From positions 1 through 59,590 of the forward strand of contig NZ_RHHM01000021.1 of assembly GCF_003846135.1 (NCBI RefSeq): a stretch of DNA of 59,590 nt, written 5' to 3'. The stretch comes from Erwinia psidii (lineage in GTDB: Bacteria > Pseudomonadota > Gammaproteobacteria > Enterobacterales > Enterobacteriaceae). A program made the position numbers and the translations under genes. This document shows, piece by piece, positions 59,514 to 59,590 of this stretch (position 1 is the first letter of the stretch; every line of letters starts with the position of its first letter). Below the pieces are notes generated by a model. That model was given only the letters and a program-made list of their open reading frames with translations. It had not been told where the DNA came from and made no database searches.

Positions 59514-59590
59514 ATGCCTGGCAGTTCCCTACTCTCGCATGGGGAGACCCCACACTACCATCGGCGCTACGGCGTTTCACTTCTGAGTTC
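59514..59590 (-). rRNA. rrf: 5S ribosomal RNA, 3' part
   Basis: The complement reads GAACTCAGAAGTGAAACGCC, GTAGCGCCGATGGTAGTGTG, GGGTCTCCCCATGCGAGAGT and AGGGAACTGCCAGGCAT, the last ~77 bases of the enterobacterial 5S rRNA. The remainder and the 23S gene lie to the right of the window. Placement beside metA matches rrnE of E. coli. Confidence 0.97.

Overview
The gene content and gene order point to an enterobacterium of the Erwiniaceae type (Erwinia/Pantoea relatives); this is inferred from synteny and family recognition, not from a search. Most of the window is the conserved chromosomal block around dnaB, lexA, plsB, pgi, lysC and metA, in the reverse of the E. coli K-12 order. The right edge enters an rRNA operon (partial 5S, minus strand). 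Accessory genes and transposon debris sit between the core genes.

Layout. 1-6900: mobile and decayed DNA. It holds the 5' end of an IS110-family transposase, a decayed reading frame, a 1413-residue AT-rich toxin/effector-like protein (degenerate kinase-like N-terminus, membrane-active middle, Stv/cysteine-protease-like C-terminus), then remnants of IS1, Tn3 and IS256 elements and the tail of a yitT-like gene. 6944-17432: tyrB, yjbQ, yjbR, a Fur-box-controlled TonB-dependent receptor, a zinc alcohol dehydrogenase, uvrA and ssb. This block is flipped relative to its neighbours when compared with E. coli, and IS debris lies on both sides. 17646-22316: IS1182 and IS6 scars, an Lrp/AsnC regulator, a subtilisin-like protease with a chitin-binding tail, and a small protein that duplicates that tail.

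22571-36834 is core: dnaB, qorA, pspG (with a sigma-54 promoter), dusA, a TraF-like outer-membrane protein, zur, yjbJ, dinF, lexA (two SOS boxes), dgkA, plsB, ubiA, ubiC and psiE (with a CRP site). 36995-43008 holds the yjbEFGH exopolysaccharide-related operon and pgi. 43587-46255 holds the lysine riboswitch, lysC and aqpZ.

46621-50227 is accessory: a class 3 lipase effector overlapping a lipoprotein that is probably its immunity partner, and a broken bile-acid/sodium symporter gene. 50268-57493 holds yjbB and a phosphonate-type ABC import operon (solute-binding protein, intracellular phosphatase/phosphodiesterase, two permeases, ATPase) divergent from a GntR/UTRA regulator, with two identical palindromic operators between them. 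metA follows with tandem MetJ boxes, then the rRNA operon end.

Regulatory circuits readable directly from the sequence are LexA (uvrA, lexA), Fur (receptor), sigma-54 (pspG), CRP (psiE), the lysine riboswitch (lysC), MetJ (metA) and the GntR palindromes. The least described items are the 1413-residue protein, the lipase/lipoprotein pair and the protease/chitin-binding pair.
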